From assembly GCA_016194795.1 (NCBI GenBank), contig JACQAX010000039.1:1-16655 (forward strand): a DNA stretch of 16,655 bases, given 5' to 3'. This document shows positions 1-7,135 of the stretch, piece by piece; within the stretch, counting starts at the first letter, position 1; every line of letters starts with the position of its first letter. The DNA comes from Deltaproteobacteria bacterium (lineage in GTDB: Bacteria > Bdellovibrionota > UBA1018 > UBA923). A model generated the notes under the pieces. That model made no database searches and had not been told where the DNA came from. It saw nothing but the letters and a program-made list of their open reading frames with translations. Position numbers and translations under genes: made by a program.

Positions 1-318
1 CACTTCCACGAGTTCATGGCCGAGGTGCACGAGCGCATCGCCGAGGCGAGGAAGTCGGTGCCGGGCGACCCGATCCCGCATGTCGCCAAGGCAATTGCGG
101 CGCGCAACGCGCTGTTGTGCTTCGACGAGCTGCACGTCACCGACATCGCCGACGCCATGATCCTCGGCCGCCTGTTCAAGGGGCTGTTCGAGGCGCAAAC
201 CGGCAGCCGCATGAACGGCAAAGCCTGGACCGCCGAACGTCTGGACTCGGCCAAAAAGCGGATGGGCACGGCCATCGACGAGACGATCAAGACCGAGAAC
301 TTCAAGATCCACAAATAG
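1..318 (+). pseudogene. zapE: ZapE/AFG1-type ATPase fragment fused to an unrelated C-terminal tail (5' end outside window)
   Basis: The frame is open from base 1, so the ATG at 16 is internal. Codons 1 to about 64 (bases 1-192) match the middle of the ZapE/AFG1 P-loop ATPase family: HFHEFMAEVHERI, then a Walker B strand LLCFDE (112-129), then the family signature HVTDIADAMILGRLF. ZapE is a cytoplasmic ATPase linked to the division ring in Proteobacteria, usually about 350-390 residues. After LFKGLFE (base 192) the expected strand with the ATSN sensor motif is absent. The frame instead continues into about 41 residues I do not recognise, ending in FKIHK, with a TAG stop. The ATPase therefore lacks its sensor and C-terminal regions and is probably non-functional. 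The tail may be the real end of another gene, joined in frame by a deletion, an insertion or an assembly join. Identification of the ATPase part is firm; the nature of the junction is inferred. Confidence 0.75.
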
Positions 319-351
319 CAGCAGTGCAACGGAAGCACGGGAGATACGATC

Positions 352-681
352 ATGCCGATCGAATGGGATAAGTTATTCAGTGGCCTCACCGGCGACACCA
401 CCGACCTGGTCAAGACGCAGCTGAGCGCGCTCGTCACGACGGTGAAGACCGACGGCGGCGACTCCGCCAAAGAGTTCGCCGGCGAGCTCGAGGACCTGCT
501 CAACCGCCTCGCGCGCGGTGAGCTCTCGAAGGACGACTTCGAGGAGGAGTCCAAGGAGCTGCGTTACCTCGTCGACATCGAGATCAAGAAGGAAGCGGTG
601 ATCGGCAAGGTTCAGCTGATGCAGCTTTCGCAGGGGATCACTACGCTGATTCTTGATCGGCTGATGAAGCTGATCGCGTAG
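352..681 (+). CDS. Small all-helical hypothetical protein, 109 residues
   Basis: The protein is not recognised. It begins with ATG at 352 behind GGGAG (339-343, 8-base spacer) and ends with TAG at 681. It is rich in Lys, Glu, Asp and Leu, has no Cys, and has no signal peptide or membrane segment. The pattern suggests several amphipathic helices: an N-terminal stretch with DLVKTQLSALVTTVK, an acidic middle (ELEDLLNRLARGELSKDDFEEESKE is one continuous charged region, residues 45-69), and a more hydrophobic C-terminal helix ending LDRLMKLIA. It lies 33 bp after the ZapE-tail frame and 78 bp before the phosphoesterase gene, on the same strand. Codon use is GC-rich, like the 3' part of the operon and unlike the gene right after it. 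A structural, scaffold or chaperone-like helper of the downstream module is possible but not shown. Confidence 0.7.
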   Translation: MPIEWDKLFSGLTGDTTDLVKTQLSALVTTVKTDGGDSAKEFAGELEDLLNRLARGELSKDDFEEESKELRYLVDIEIKKEAVIGKVQLMQLSQGITTLILDRLMKLIA

Positions 682-682
682 C

Positions 683-719
683 CTGCTCGGTTGTTTTCGA
701 AGCAGTTTGGCGTTTTTTT
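683..719 (+). terminator. Weak candidate hairpin plus T-run after the small helical gene
   Basis: CTGCTCG (683-689) can pair with CG-a-AGCAG (698-705) with one bulged A, leaving an 8-base loop. A run of seven T (713-719) follows, but about seven bases lie between the stem and the T-run, so it is not a classic intrinsic terminator. It may only attenuate transcription, or have no function. Confidence 0.2.
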
Positions 720-735
720 CACTTCTGGATGTATT
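707..735 (+). promoter_or_regulatory. Weak candidate sigma70-like promoter before the phosphoesterase operon
   Basis: TTGGCG (707-712) and TGTATT (730-735) are separated by 17 bases; each matches four of six consensus positions. They lie in the only sizeable gap (682-759) ahead of the long co-directional run. This is a by-eye match only, and sigma preferences of this organism are unknown. Confidence 0.2.
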
Positions 736-759
736 CAGCCTTGGGCCAGGGAGCTTTGA

Positions 760-2565
760 ATGTCTGACACCTCGCCGTTCATTCTCGCGGGACCGATCCT
801 TCGAAAGACGGGGCCGAAGCCGGGCACAGGACCGGACTCGGCGACAGGACCGGACTCGGTTACTGTCTGGATTGCTCTTTCGAAACAACAAGACGTCAAG
901 CTTGAGGTATTCAAGCTCACCGCGGCCGCGAGCGATAAAAGCCCTGTCACCGCCAATCCCCTCTTTTCGGGTACGCGGACGACAATCCAGTTCGGTACGA
1001 ATCTCCATGTGGTTGCAGTGACTGCGAATCCGACTGGGAGCGAGGGTCTTTTTCCAGGCAGTCTTTACTCATACAATCTTTCATTCCTCGCGAGCGGAAA
1101 GTCGCTGAAAAACAGCGAGGTTTTTTCCAGTGCGTCGAATACCGGCAATGTTCCGGCGCCGGGGCATGGCACCTCGTATGTTTCCTATGCTCCTTATGAT
1201 CTTCCGACGTTCGCCTACGATCCCGGGCTAAAGGACCTGCGGCTGTTTCACGGCTCGTGTCGCAAGTTTCATGCTGACGGTGTCGATATGCTGCAGCGTC
1301 TGGATGACTTTATCTTCGAACGAGCTGCAGGCGGCGGGGGCGCCGGTTCTGTACCTCGGCCTCACGTGCTCCTGATGACGGGGGATCAGATTTACGGCGA
1401 CGACGTCGCTGACTGCGTGCTCGAGGTTATTCGCGGCGAGACCTCTGGTATGATTTTCGGACCGGACGCCATCAAAGGCCGCGACGCAGAATGTTTTTCC
1501 GCCGATTCCACTTTGCGTCGGAAAAATGGCGACAAAGTGAGTGAACGGACAACGAAAGTCTTTGCCAGTGACGGTACAGGAAGCGCCGCAGGGGGTACTC
1601 CGAGCTGCTTCGATCCTGGTCTTCGGGATAAGCTTGTCATCGAGCAGCTGGGGATGACCTCGGGACTTCCCGACGAGCTTCGCGCGTGTTGTTTTTCGAT
1701 CGGCCCGACGACGCTGGACAGCGGGACAGGAGGCGCGCTTACGGGGGCGCACTCCGATGGTCCAGCCACACGGAAAAGCCACCTCGTCCATTTTGAGGAG
1801 TTTGCAGGGATGTATCTTCTCGGTTGGAACGATTTGCTCTGGCCAGCTGGCTTCGCGTCGAGACAACCAAGCGATGGCGGAACGGATAACGCGGCTCTTC
1901 TCGAGCTTCGAAATAGCCAGGTTTTCCTGAAAACGTTGAGCAAGGCGCGCCGCGCTTTGGCCAATATTCCGACGTACATGATGCTCGATGACCATGACGT
2001 CACCGACGACTTCTTCATGGATCAAGAGTGGTGTGAAAATGTGTTGCACAGGCCTCTCGGGCGCCGTTTGATACAAAACGCGCTCGTCGCCTATGCGGTG
2101 TTCCAGGCTTGGGGCAACACGCCGGAGCGTTTCGAGAAGAAAACCCCTGGCGGGACCTTCCTCGAGGCTGCGTCGCGTTGGCTGATGAAACAGCCTTCTC
2201 CAGCGGGAGCCCCGCCTGACGAAAAAGTTGTCGCTGCGGCGCTTGGGCTTCCGACCGCGGACAATTTCTCGGACTATCTCGATAAGCTGCGTGAGAAAAA
2301 GACGCTCCCGCGCGACTTTACGGCCGACCAGCTCAAGACGAGCGCTGCGGCCGACGCCCCGATCGCGGCTCTCGACTGGCACTATCAAGTTGTTGGCACG
2401 GAGCACGAGATTCTCTTTCTCGACACGCGGACAATGCGAGCCTATAACGGCGACCCCACGTCGGATGGCACGGAGGGCAAATATTCTTACGATTTAGGCT
2501 CGGTCTCAAAGACCAAAGGCCATCAACCACCGTCGCTCATGAGTGATGAGGCTATCAAGCGGTAA
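760..2565 (+). CDS. PhoD-like metallophosphoesterase, N-terminal part (ends at a premature in-frame TAA)
   Basis: ATG at 760 follows AGGGAG (748-753) with a 6-base spacer. The N-terminal region, about 150 residues, resembles the beta-sandwich of PhoD-like proteins (LAGPILRK followed by SVTVWIAL). The catalytic domain then begins: GSCR (165-168), TGDQIYGDD (207-215) and DDHDVTDDF (410-418), the usual Asp/His metal-binding blocks, followed by an LDTRTMR strand near residue 557. The family hydrolyses phosphomono- or diesters with metal ions. There is no Tat or Sec signal, so this copy is probably not exported by the usual PhoD route. The frame stops at TAA 2563-2565, before the conserved GDVH block, but homology continues in the same frame through 3645. 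Full length would be about 960 residues. I regard it as the front of one broken or recoded gene; alone it should lack a complete metal site. Codon use is less GC-rich than in the genes downstream. Confidence 0.8.
   Translation: MSDTSPFILAGPILRKTGPKPGTGPDSATGPDSVTVWIALSKQQDVKLEVFKLTAAASDKSPVTANPLFSGTRTTIQFGTNLHVVAVTANPTGSEGLFPGSLYSYNLSFLASGKSLKNSEVFSSASNTGNVPAPGHGTSYVSYAPYDLPTFAYDPGLKDLRLFHGSCRKFHADGVDMLQRLDDFIFERAAGGGGAGSVPRPHVLLMTGDQIYGDDVADCVLEVIRGETSGMIFGPDAIKGRDAECFSADSTLRRKNGDKVSERTTKVFASDGTGSAAGGTPSCFDPGLRDKLVIEQLGMTSGLPDELRACCFSIGPTTLDSGTGGALTGAHSDGPATRKSHLVHFEEFAGMYLLGWNDLLWPAGFASRQPSDGGTDNAALLELRNSQVFLKTLSKARRALANIPTYMMLDDHDVTDDFFMDQEWCENVLHRPLGRRLIQNALVAYAVFQAWGNTPERFEKKTPGGTFLEAASRWLMKQPSPAGAPPDEKVVAAALGLPTADNFSDYLDKLREKKTLPRDFTADQLKTSAAADAPIAALDWHYQVVGTEHEILFLDTRTMRAYNGDPTSDGTEGKYSYDLGSVSKTKGHQPPSLMSDEAIKR
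826..859 (+). repeat. Two-copy tandem repeat with 18-bp period at the start of the PhoD-like gene
   Basis: ACAGGACCGGACTCGG occurs at 826-841 and again at 844-859, a period of 18 bases (six codons). It encodes TGPDSA then TGPDSV, just before the VTVWIAL strand. It lengthens the loop after the first strand of the N-terminal sandwich and looks like a recent in-frame duplication. Confidence 0.85.
2563..2565 (+). other. In-frame TAA splitting the PhoD-like gene
   Basis: The codons read AAG-CGG-TAA-ATC-AAG-GCA. With TAA read as an amino acid, one uninterrupted frame covers 760-3645. A single C-to-T change from CAA (Gln) would create it. The following base is A, not the C of the best-known leaky contexts, and I see no obvious downstream stem-loop, so efficient readthrough is not suggested. 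Confidence 0.8.
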
Positions 2566-2622
2566 ATCAAGGCAGTTCACATCCCGCCAAAAAGCCAGGT
2601 CACGTTCGTTGTATCGCCGGCG

Positions 2623-3645
2623 GTGGTGATTGGCACGGTCACGGAGGACGATGGCCAAGTTACGACGACCGTCGGTGTCGGCGGCGTCTATTATAAGGAC
2701 GTGGAGCCTTGGTTCGCGGTGCGAGGAACTTACCAAAGGCTGTTTGCGTCACTCCTCACTCGTGGCGCTCCGAAGGATCCCGCACCGGTAATTGAAAGAA
2801 AGATAGTTCTTCTGACGGGCGACGTGCACCGCGGGTCAACGACCTCGCTGCGATACTTCGCCAAGAAGCCACTGGATTGGGATGGTGCGCCCGGAAAATT
2901 TCGAGCGATTTTCGCGCATTTCGTCTCAAGCCCCTTCAAAAACGAAGACAACAATACTCGAATGGCTCACAATCGCGCGCATTTTGCTGGTCCGTCGGCG
3001 AACCCTCCGGACGCCACGAACCTGAGCGGGGACGAGGCTATCGAGTACGATTACTACGGGGTCGCGACAGGGGCATATATTTCGTCGGGCAATCCGTCCG
3101 GTGTCTTGCGTCCGACCGTCATCCAGGTCTCGCCGGACATTCGGGCCAGGACCGTTTACGGTGAAACGACAAGTCCCAAGGACGAGCTGCTCGGCGCCCT
3201 CAATAACGATCCGGAATGGGCATATCGAGTGAACTACATCTACTCTGACGGGCTCAACAAAGGCGTCGGCGGCACCCCGCTTTTGGTTGGGACTCCCGCC
3301 GGTGGTTCAGGGACCAGCTCAACCGGACTTTGGACCGATAAGGATGATTTACAGTTCCTGGCGTTTTCCACGGCTCTCGGACAACAGCATCAGCAGATCC
3401 AGGAGTTCGAGATCAAAGGAAAGATGAAGGTAGGAGTAAACCATATCGGAGAGATTTATTTCGAGGATCGTACTACGTCTGCGGGCGTCAAGCTGCCGCA
3501 TGTGACACAGACTCTGCATTGGCGGGTGGCTCCGGAGCTTCAGCTCGAGAGCCTGAACGTCGCTCGGATGACGACCTATCCGGTTGAGTTCGATCTTCTC
3601 TGGAATTCAAAACGCGCACCACCTTTTTTCAAGGGGCTCACTTGA
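2623..3645 (+). CDS. PhoD-like metallophosphoesterase, C-terminal part downstream of the stop
   Basis: This is the same frame as the gene that begins at 760. Continuous coding resumes right after the TAA (from 2566, with VHIPPKSQVTFVVSPA), but the first usable initiation codon is GTG at 2623, with no convincing ribosome binding site. It carries the fourth conserved metal-binding block of the family, LLTGDVHRGS, with GDVH at 2818-2829 (residues 687-690 in readthrough numbering). FRAIFAHFVSSPFKNED follows, and then a C-terminal beta-rich region. If expressed separately it would have to pair with the upstream fragment to rebuild the active site. Its stop TGA (3643-3645) overlaps the TTG start of the next gene, so ribosomes translating this part probably feed the DUF6603-like gene. 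It may equally be the tail of a pseudogene or reflect a sequencing error. Confidence 0.7.
   Translation: MVIGTVTEDDGQVTTTVGVGGVYYKDVEPWFAVRGTYQRLFASLLTRGAPKDPAPVIERKIVLLTGDVHRGSTTSLRYFAKKPLDWDGAPGKFRAIFAHFVSSPFKNEDNNTRMAHNRAHFAGPSANPPDATNLSGDEAIEYDYYGVATGAYISSGNPSGVLRPTVIQVSPDIRARTVYGETTSPKDELLGALNNDPEWAYRVNYIYSDGLNKGVGGTPLLVGTPAGGSGTSSTGLWTDKDDLQFLAFSTALGQQHQQIQEFEIKGKMKVGVNHIGEIYFEDRTTSAGVKLPHVTQTLHWRVAPELQLESLNVARMTTYPVEFDLLWNSKRAPPFFKGLT
3631..3645 (+). promoter_or_regulatory. Ribosome binding site and overlapping TTGA stop/start
   Basis: AAGGGG (3631-3636) sits five bases before TTG (3642-3644), which shares bases with the TGA (3643-3645) ending the phosphoesterase frame. The arrangement favours re-initiation by ribosomes finishing the upstream frame and decides the TTG start of the DUF6603-like gene. 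Confidence 0.6.
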
Positions 3646-6600
3646 GTAACGGATTCGAAAAGGCTTTGGTCGCCGAGCTCGACATATTCCTCCACCCTTT
3701 GATCGCTGCCACAAAAAGTCCACAGGCGTTGCATCGACTGCTTGTGAACAGCGGCTGGAGTCCTGCTGCGATTTCAAACGTCGAGATTTTCCAGGCCACG
3801 GTCGGCGATATCATGAGCGCTTATGCCGCGATTTCCGCGGTGAAGCTGCCGATCGAAAATTTGGAGCAGGTGGGGCCTCTGCTCGACGCACTCGGTGCAT
3901 TGAATTCGTGCGTGAAGGATCTGAAAAACGTCAAATCGGCGGCAGCCGGGGCCGCTTCGACGAACGTCGCGGTGCTCGAGGGTTTGGGCTCCGACCTCCT
4001 CAACCAGCTTGGAATGCTTTATCTTACCGGGCGCTCGACTCGTATATTTCAGCTTATGGTGCTTGCGACACTCATCGATGTCGAGGAGCCCGGCGATCAG
4101 CCGATGGCCAAGGGGCGAATCCCTCGGCGTCGCTACCGCTTTCACCTCGAGCGTCTAAAGGCGCTGGTACAGAGCCCGGGTGCGCATCTGAGTAGGTACT
4201 ATGCGCCTCACGGGATTACGGAAGAATCTGATGCACAGCAATTTACGGATCTTCTCTTTCCGCGAATCGCCGCCTTGCTCGAGACGTTCGGCGTGTCCGC
4301 GGTATACGGCCTTCCGGCAAAATACGTTTCGAACCCGAGCGATCCGGCGATTGGATTGCTCCGTCGCATGATGACTTTGAACGTCCCGGTCGATGTGGGC
4401 GTAAGCTCCGACGGGACTTCGGCCACGTCAGCCTCACTCGGGGTAGGAATGACTGTCTCGGCGAAAAGCACCAAGAGCAGGGGGTTGTTGCTCTTCCCGA
4501 GGGGTGCGTTCTCCAAGACACTGGCGTTGCCCTCCGGGTGGAGCTTGGCGCTAGACGTCGATGCGGCTGTGCCCGCGGTCATGATTAATTCGAGCGGCGT
4601 GCAGATGGCCTCGGACAAGGGAGCGGTGCAAAGCTGCCACGCAAGCTTCGTTTTCAGTCGTGGTTCGGGCAAGGATCCTGGGTTCATGGTGGGCGGCGCG
4701 ACGGGCTCGAACCTGCAGGTGCAAGACGTTTCGTTCTCGCTGAAGGGCGGCTACTCGAAAGATTCGAAAGCACCTGCTGAAAACGACGTTTCCGTCGAGT
4801 TGAAGTTCGACAAGGGCCAGCTCGTCATCAGCCCCGGCGACGGCGACGGCTTCATAAAAAAAATCTTCGGCGGCGCCAAACCCGACCCGATCAACTTCGA
4901 TCTCGGCATCGGCTGGTCGTACCAGAAGGGCTTCCACTTCACCGGCAGCGCCGATTTCACGAAGAAGATCCCGGTGGGCCTCAACCTCGGCGACGTCCTC
5001 AAGATCGACTCGGTGCTGCTCGCGCTCGGCGCCAGCAACGACGGCATCCACGCGAATGCGTCGACGACCGCGCTCGTCTCGCTCGGTCCCGTGGCGGCGA
5101 CCGTCAGCGAGTTCGGCCTGGGCCTGAACCTCGACTTCAAGGACGATTCCAAGGGCAATCTCGGGCCGCTGCACGCCCGGCTCGGGTTCAAGGCGCCGAC
5201 GAAGGTGGCGCTCTCGATCGATGCCGACGTGGTGAGCGGGGCGGGCGAGATCGACTACGACGACGCGGCCAAGCGTTACGCCGGGCTGCTGCACCTCGAG
5301 TTCGAGTCGTTCGCGCTCAACGCGATGGGCGCGCTCGACACGAAGCTGCCCGGTGGCGTCGACGGTTACTCGCTGATCGTCATGATCTCGACGGAGTTCG
5401 ACGACGGGATCCCGCTGGGCGAGGGGTTTTCGCTCAACGGCTTCGGCGGCATCGTCGGCATCAACCGCAGCGTCTCGACCTCCGAGCTGCAGAACGCCGT
5501 GCTCGCCGGAAAGATCTCGGACATCATGTTCCCCGAGATCGACCCCAAGAAAGACACCAGCCAGATCCTCAGCCGCCTGACGGCGATCTTTCCGCCAACC
5601 GAGGGCAAGTACGTCTTCGCGCCGCTGGTCGAGATCGACTGGGGCGCCGAGGAGCAGTTCATCTTCGGGCAGCTCGGCCTCGTCGTCGAGCTTCCGCAGC
5701 TCGAGCACATCGCGCTGATCGGCCACTTCGACGCCTATTTTCCCACGCCCGACCCGGACAAGCGGCTGCTCGAGCTGCATCTGGACGTGGCCGGGATGCT
5801 CGACCGCCCGGCGAAATACCTGCAGATCCTCTGCGACATCCACGACTCGAAGTTCAAGGGCATCTCGATCTACGGCGACATCCTCGTCCGCTACAGCTGG
5901 GGCGACGACCCCGAGTTCGTGCTGTCGATCGGGGGCTTTCACCCGGCGTTCCACCCGCCCGCGGGCCTCCCCGCGCTCAAACGCCTCGGTCTCGAGATGG
6001 GCAACGGCGACGCGCTCAAGATCGGCGTGCAGTCGTATCTCGCGATCACGACCAACTCCTTCCAGTTCGGCGTCGCGGGCCAGTTCGTCTTCAAGGAAGG
6101 CTCGTTCAAGGTCGTCGGCGGCATCGCGTTCAACACGCTCATCATCTTCACGCCGTTCCACTTCTCCGCCGACTTCAGCGCCGGCATGTCGGTCAGCTAC
6201 AAGGACTACGACTTCGCGAGCCTCTGGGTCACGGCGAACGTCGAAGGGCCGCACCAGTGGCACGTCTGGGGAAGCGTGTCGGTCTCGCTGTTTTTCTTCG
6301 ACCTCTCGTACAGCTTCGACAAACGCTGGGGCGAGGTCGACACGAAGGTCGTCGTGCAGCCGAAGGTGGCCGACGAGCTGCTCGCCGCCTTGAACGACGC
6401 GAAGAACATGGCCTCGGTACCGCCCATCGAGTACGCCCCCGTCGTGCGCTTCGACGGCCCGCCGAAAGACGGCGCCCCGTTTTACGTCAACCCCGCGCAC
6501 GGCATCTCGATTCGCCAGAAAGTGGCGCCGCTCGGCCTGCGCCTCAGCAAGTTCCACGAAGTGCCGCTGACGACGCCCGTGCAGTTCGACCTGCCGGCCA

Positions 6601-7121
6601 AGAGCACGGACGGCCAGCTCCCGCTGTCGCCGCTCCTCGGCCAGTTCGCGACGGGGCAGTATCAGGTGCTGTCTCAGGCCCAGGCCCTTTCGTCGCCGTC
6701 GTTCGAGCCGCGCGTGGCGGGCTTCGCGTTCGGTGACGACCGCGTGGCCACGGCCGACGCGACGCCGGCGGCGACCCGGTACGTGACGGAGTACGACGTG
6801 TCGGTGCAGGGCACGCCTCCGCCCGTGGCGCTCAAGGCGGCCGATCTCGAATGGATGATCCGCGGCGGAGCCGCCGCGCGCTTCCGCCAGCGGGGCGCCG
6901 GCGCGCGCAAGTTCATGCCCGCGCAAGGGAAGTTGACAAAGGTCTCGGTCGGGCAAGAATTGTACTTCGTCGTCAAGAAAAGCGATCTCACGAAGATCAC
7001 TGCGCAGGCATTGCCGTACGATCAGGCTGAGCTGCAGCTCAAGAGCCATCTCGCGGCGCCCGGGGGCTGGCGTGACGACGCGGATTTGATGATTGTCCCG
7101 GATTACGAACTTTCAGCTTGA
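3642..7121 (+). CDS. Giant beta-rich DUF6603-like protein, 1159 residues
   Basis: The chosen start is TTG at 3642, preceded by AAGGGG (3631-3636); TTGA overlaps the upstream stop. The next in-frame ATG is about 57 codons on and would lose conserved-looking helical sequence. The first 200 or so residues look helical. From about 240 on the protein is almost all alternating beta-strand with many Gly, Asp and aromatic residues (for example IFGQLGLVVELP and SVSVSLFFFDLSYSF). Near residue 955 ISIRQKVAPLGLRL matches a C-terminal pattern I associate with DUF6603 proteins, large uncharacterised bacterial proteins. There is no signal peptide or membrane anchor. The gene is mosaic: up to about residue 385 codon use is relaxed and moderate in GC, and after that strongly GC-biased. 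An A8 run lies near the join (4856-4863). The family has no known activity; a structural, surface or scaffold role is only a guess. Confidence 0.75.
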   Translation: MSNGFEKALVAELDIFLHPLIAATKSPQALHRLLVNSGWSPAAISNVEIFQATVGDIMSAYAAISAVKLPIENLEQVGPLLDALGALNSCVKDLKNVKSAAAGAASTNVAVLEGLGSDLLNQLGMLYLTGRSTRIFQLMVLATLIDVEEPGDQPMAKGRIPRRRYRFHLERLKALVQSPGAHLSRYYAPHGITEESDAQQFTDLLFPRIAALLETFGVSAVYGLPAKYVSNPSDPAIGLLRRMMTLNVPVDVGVSSDGTSATSASLGVGMTVSAKSTKSRGLLLFPRGAFSKTLALPSGWSLALDVDAAVPAVMINSSGVQMASDKGAVQSCHASFVFSRGSGKDPGFMVGGATGSNLQVQDVSFSLKGGYSKDSKAPAENDVSVELKFDKGQLVISPGDGDGFIKKIFGGAKPDPINFDLGIGWSYQKGFHFTGSADFTKKIPVGLNLGDVLKIDSVLLALGASNDGIHANASTTALVSLGPVAATVSEFGLGLNLDFKDDSKGNLGPLHARLGFKAPTKVALSIDADVVSGAGEIDYDDAAKRYAGLLHLEFESFALNAMGALDTKLPGGVDGYSLIVMISTEFDDGIPLGEGFSLNGFGGIVGINRSVSTSELQNAVLAGKISDIMFPEIDPKKDTSQILSRLTAIFPPTEGKYVFAPLVEIDWGAEEQFIFGQLGLVVELPQLEHIALIGHFDAYFPTPDPDKRLLELHLDVAGMLDRPAKYLQILCDIHDSKFKGISIYGDILVRYSWGDDPEFVLSIGGFHPAFHPPAGLPALKRLGLEMGNGDALKIGVQSYLAITTNSFQFGVAGQFVFKEGSFKVVGGIAFNTLIIFTPFHFSADFSAGMSVSYKDYDFASLWVTANVEGPHQWHVWGSVSVSLFFFDLSYSFDKRWGEVDTKVVVQPKVADELLAALNDAKNMASVPPIEYAPVVRFDGPPKDGAPFYVNPAHGISIRQKVAPLGLRLSKFHEVPLTTPVQFDLPAKSTDGQLPLSPLLGQFATGQYQVLSQAQALSSPSFEPRVAGFAFGDDRVATADATPAATRYVTEYDVSVQGTPPPVALKAADLEWMIRGGAAARFRQRGAGARKFMPAQGKLTKVSVGQELYFVVKKSDLTKITAQALPYDQAELQLKSHLAAPGGWRDDADLMIVPDYELSA

Positions 7122-7135
7122 GATGAGGCAACGCG

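Noticed and set aside
1228..2406. A 392-codon reverse-strand open frame opposite the PhoD-like gene
   Set aside because: The forward frame holds the diagnostic metal-binding motifs; the reverse product has no recognisable pattern.
4551..7049. An 832-codon open frame on the reverse strand opposite the DUF6603-like gene
   Set aside because: Its product is almost all Arg, Asp, Glu, Val, His and Leu with no fold-like pattern, the typical antisense shadow of a GC-biased gene. The forward frame has clear strand patterns and family motifs.
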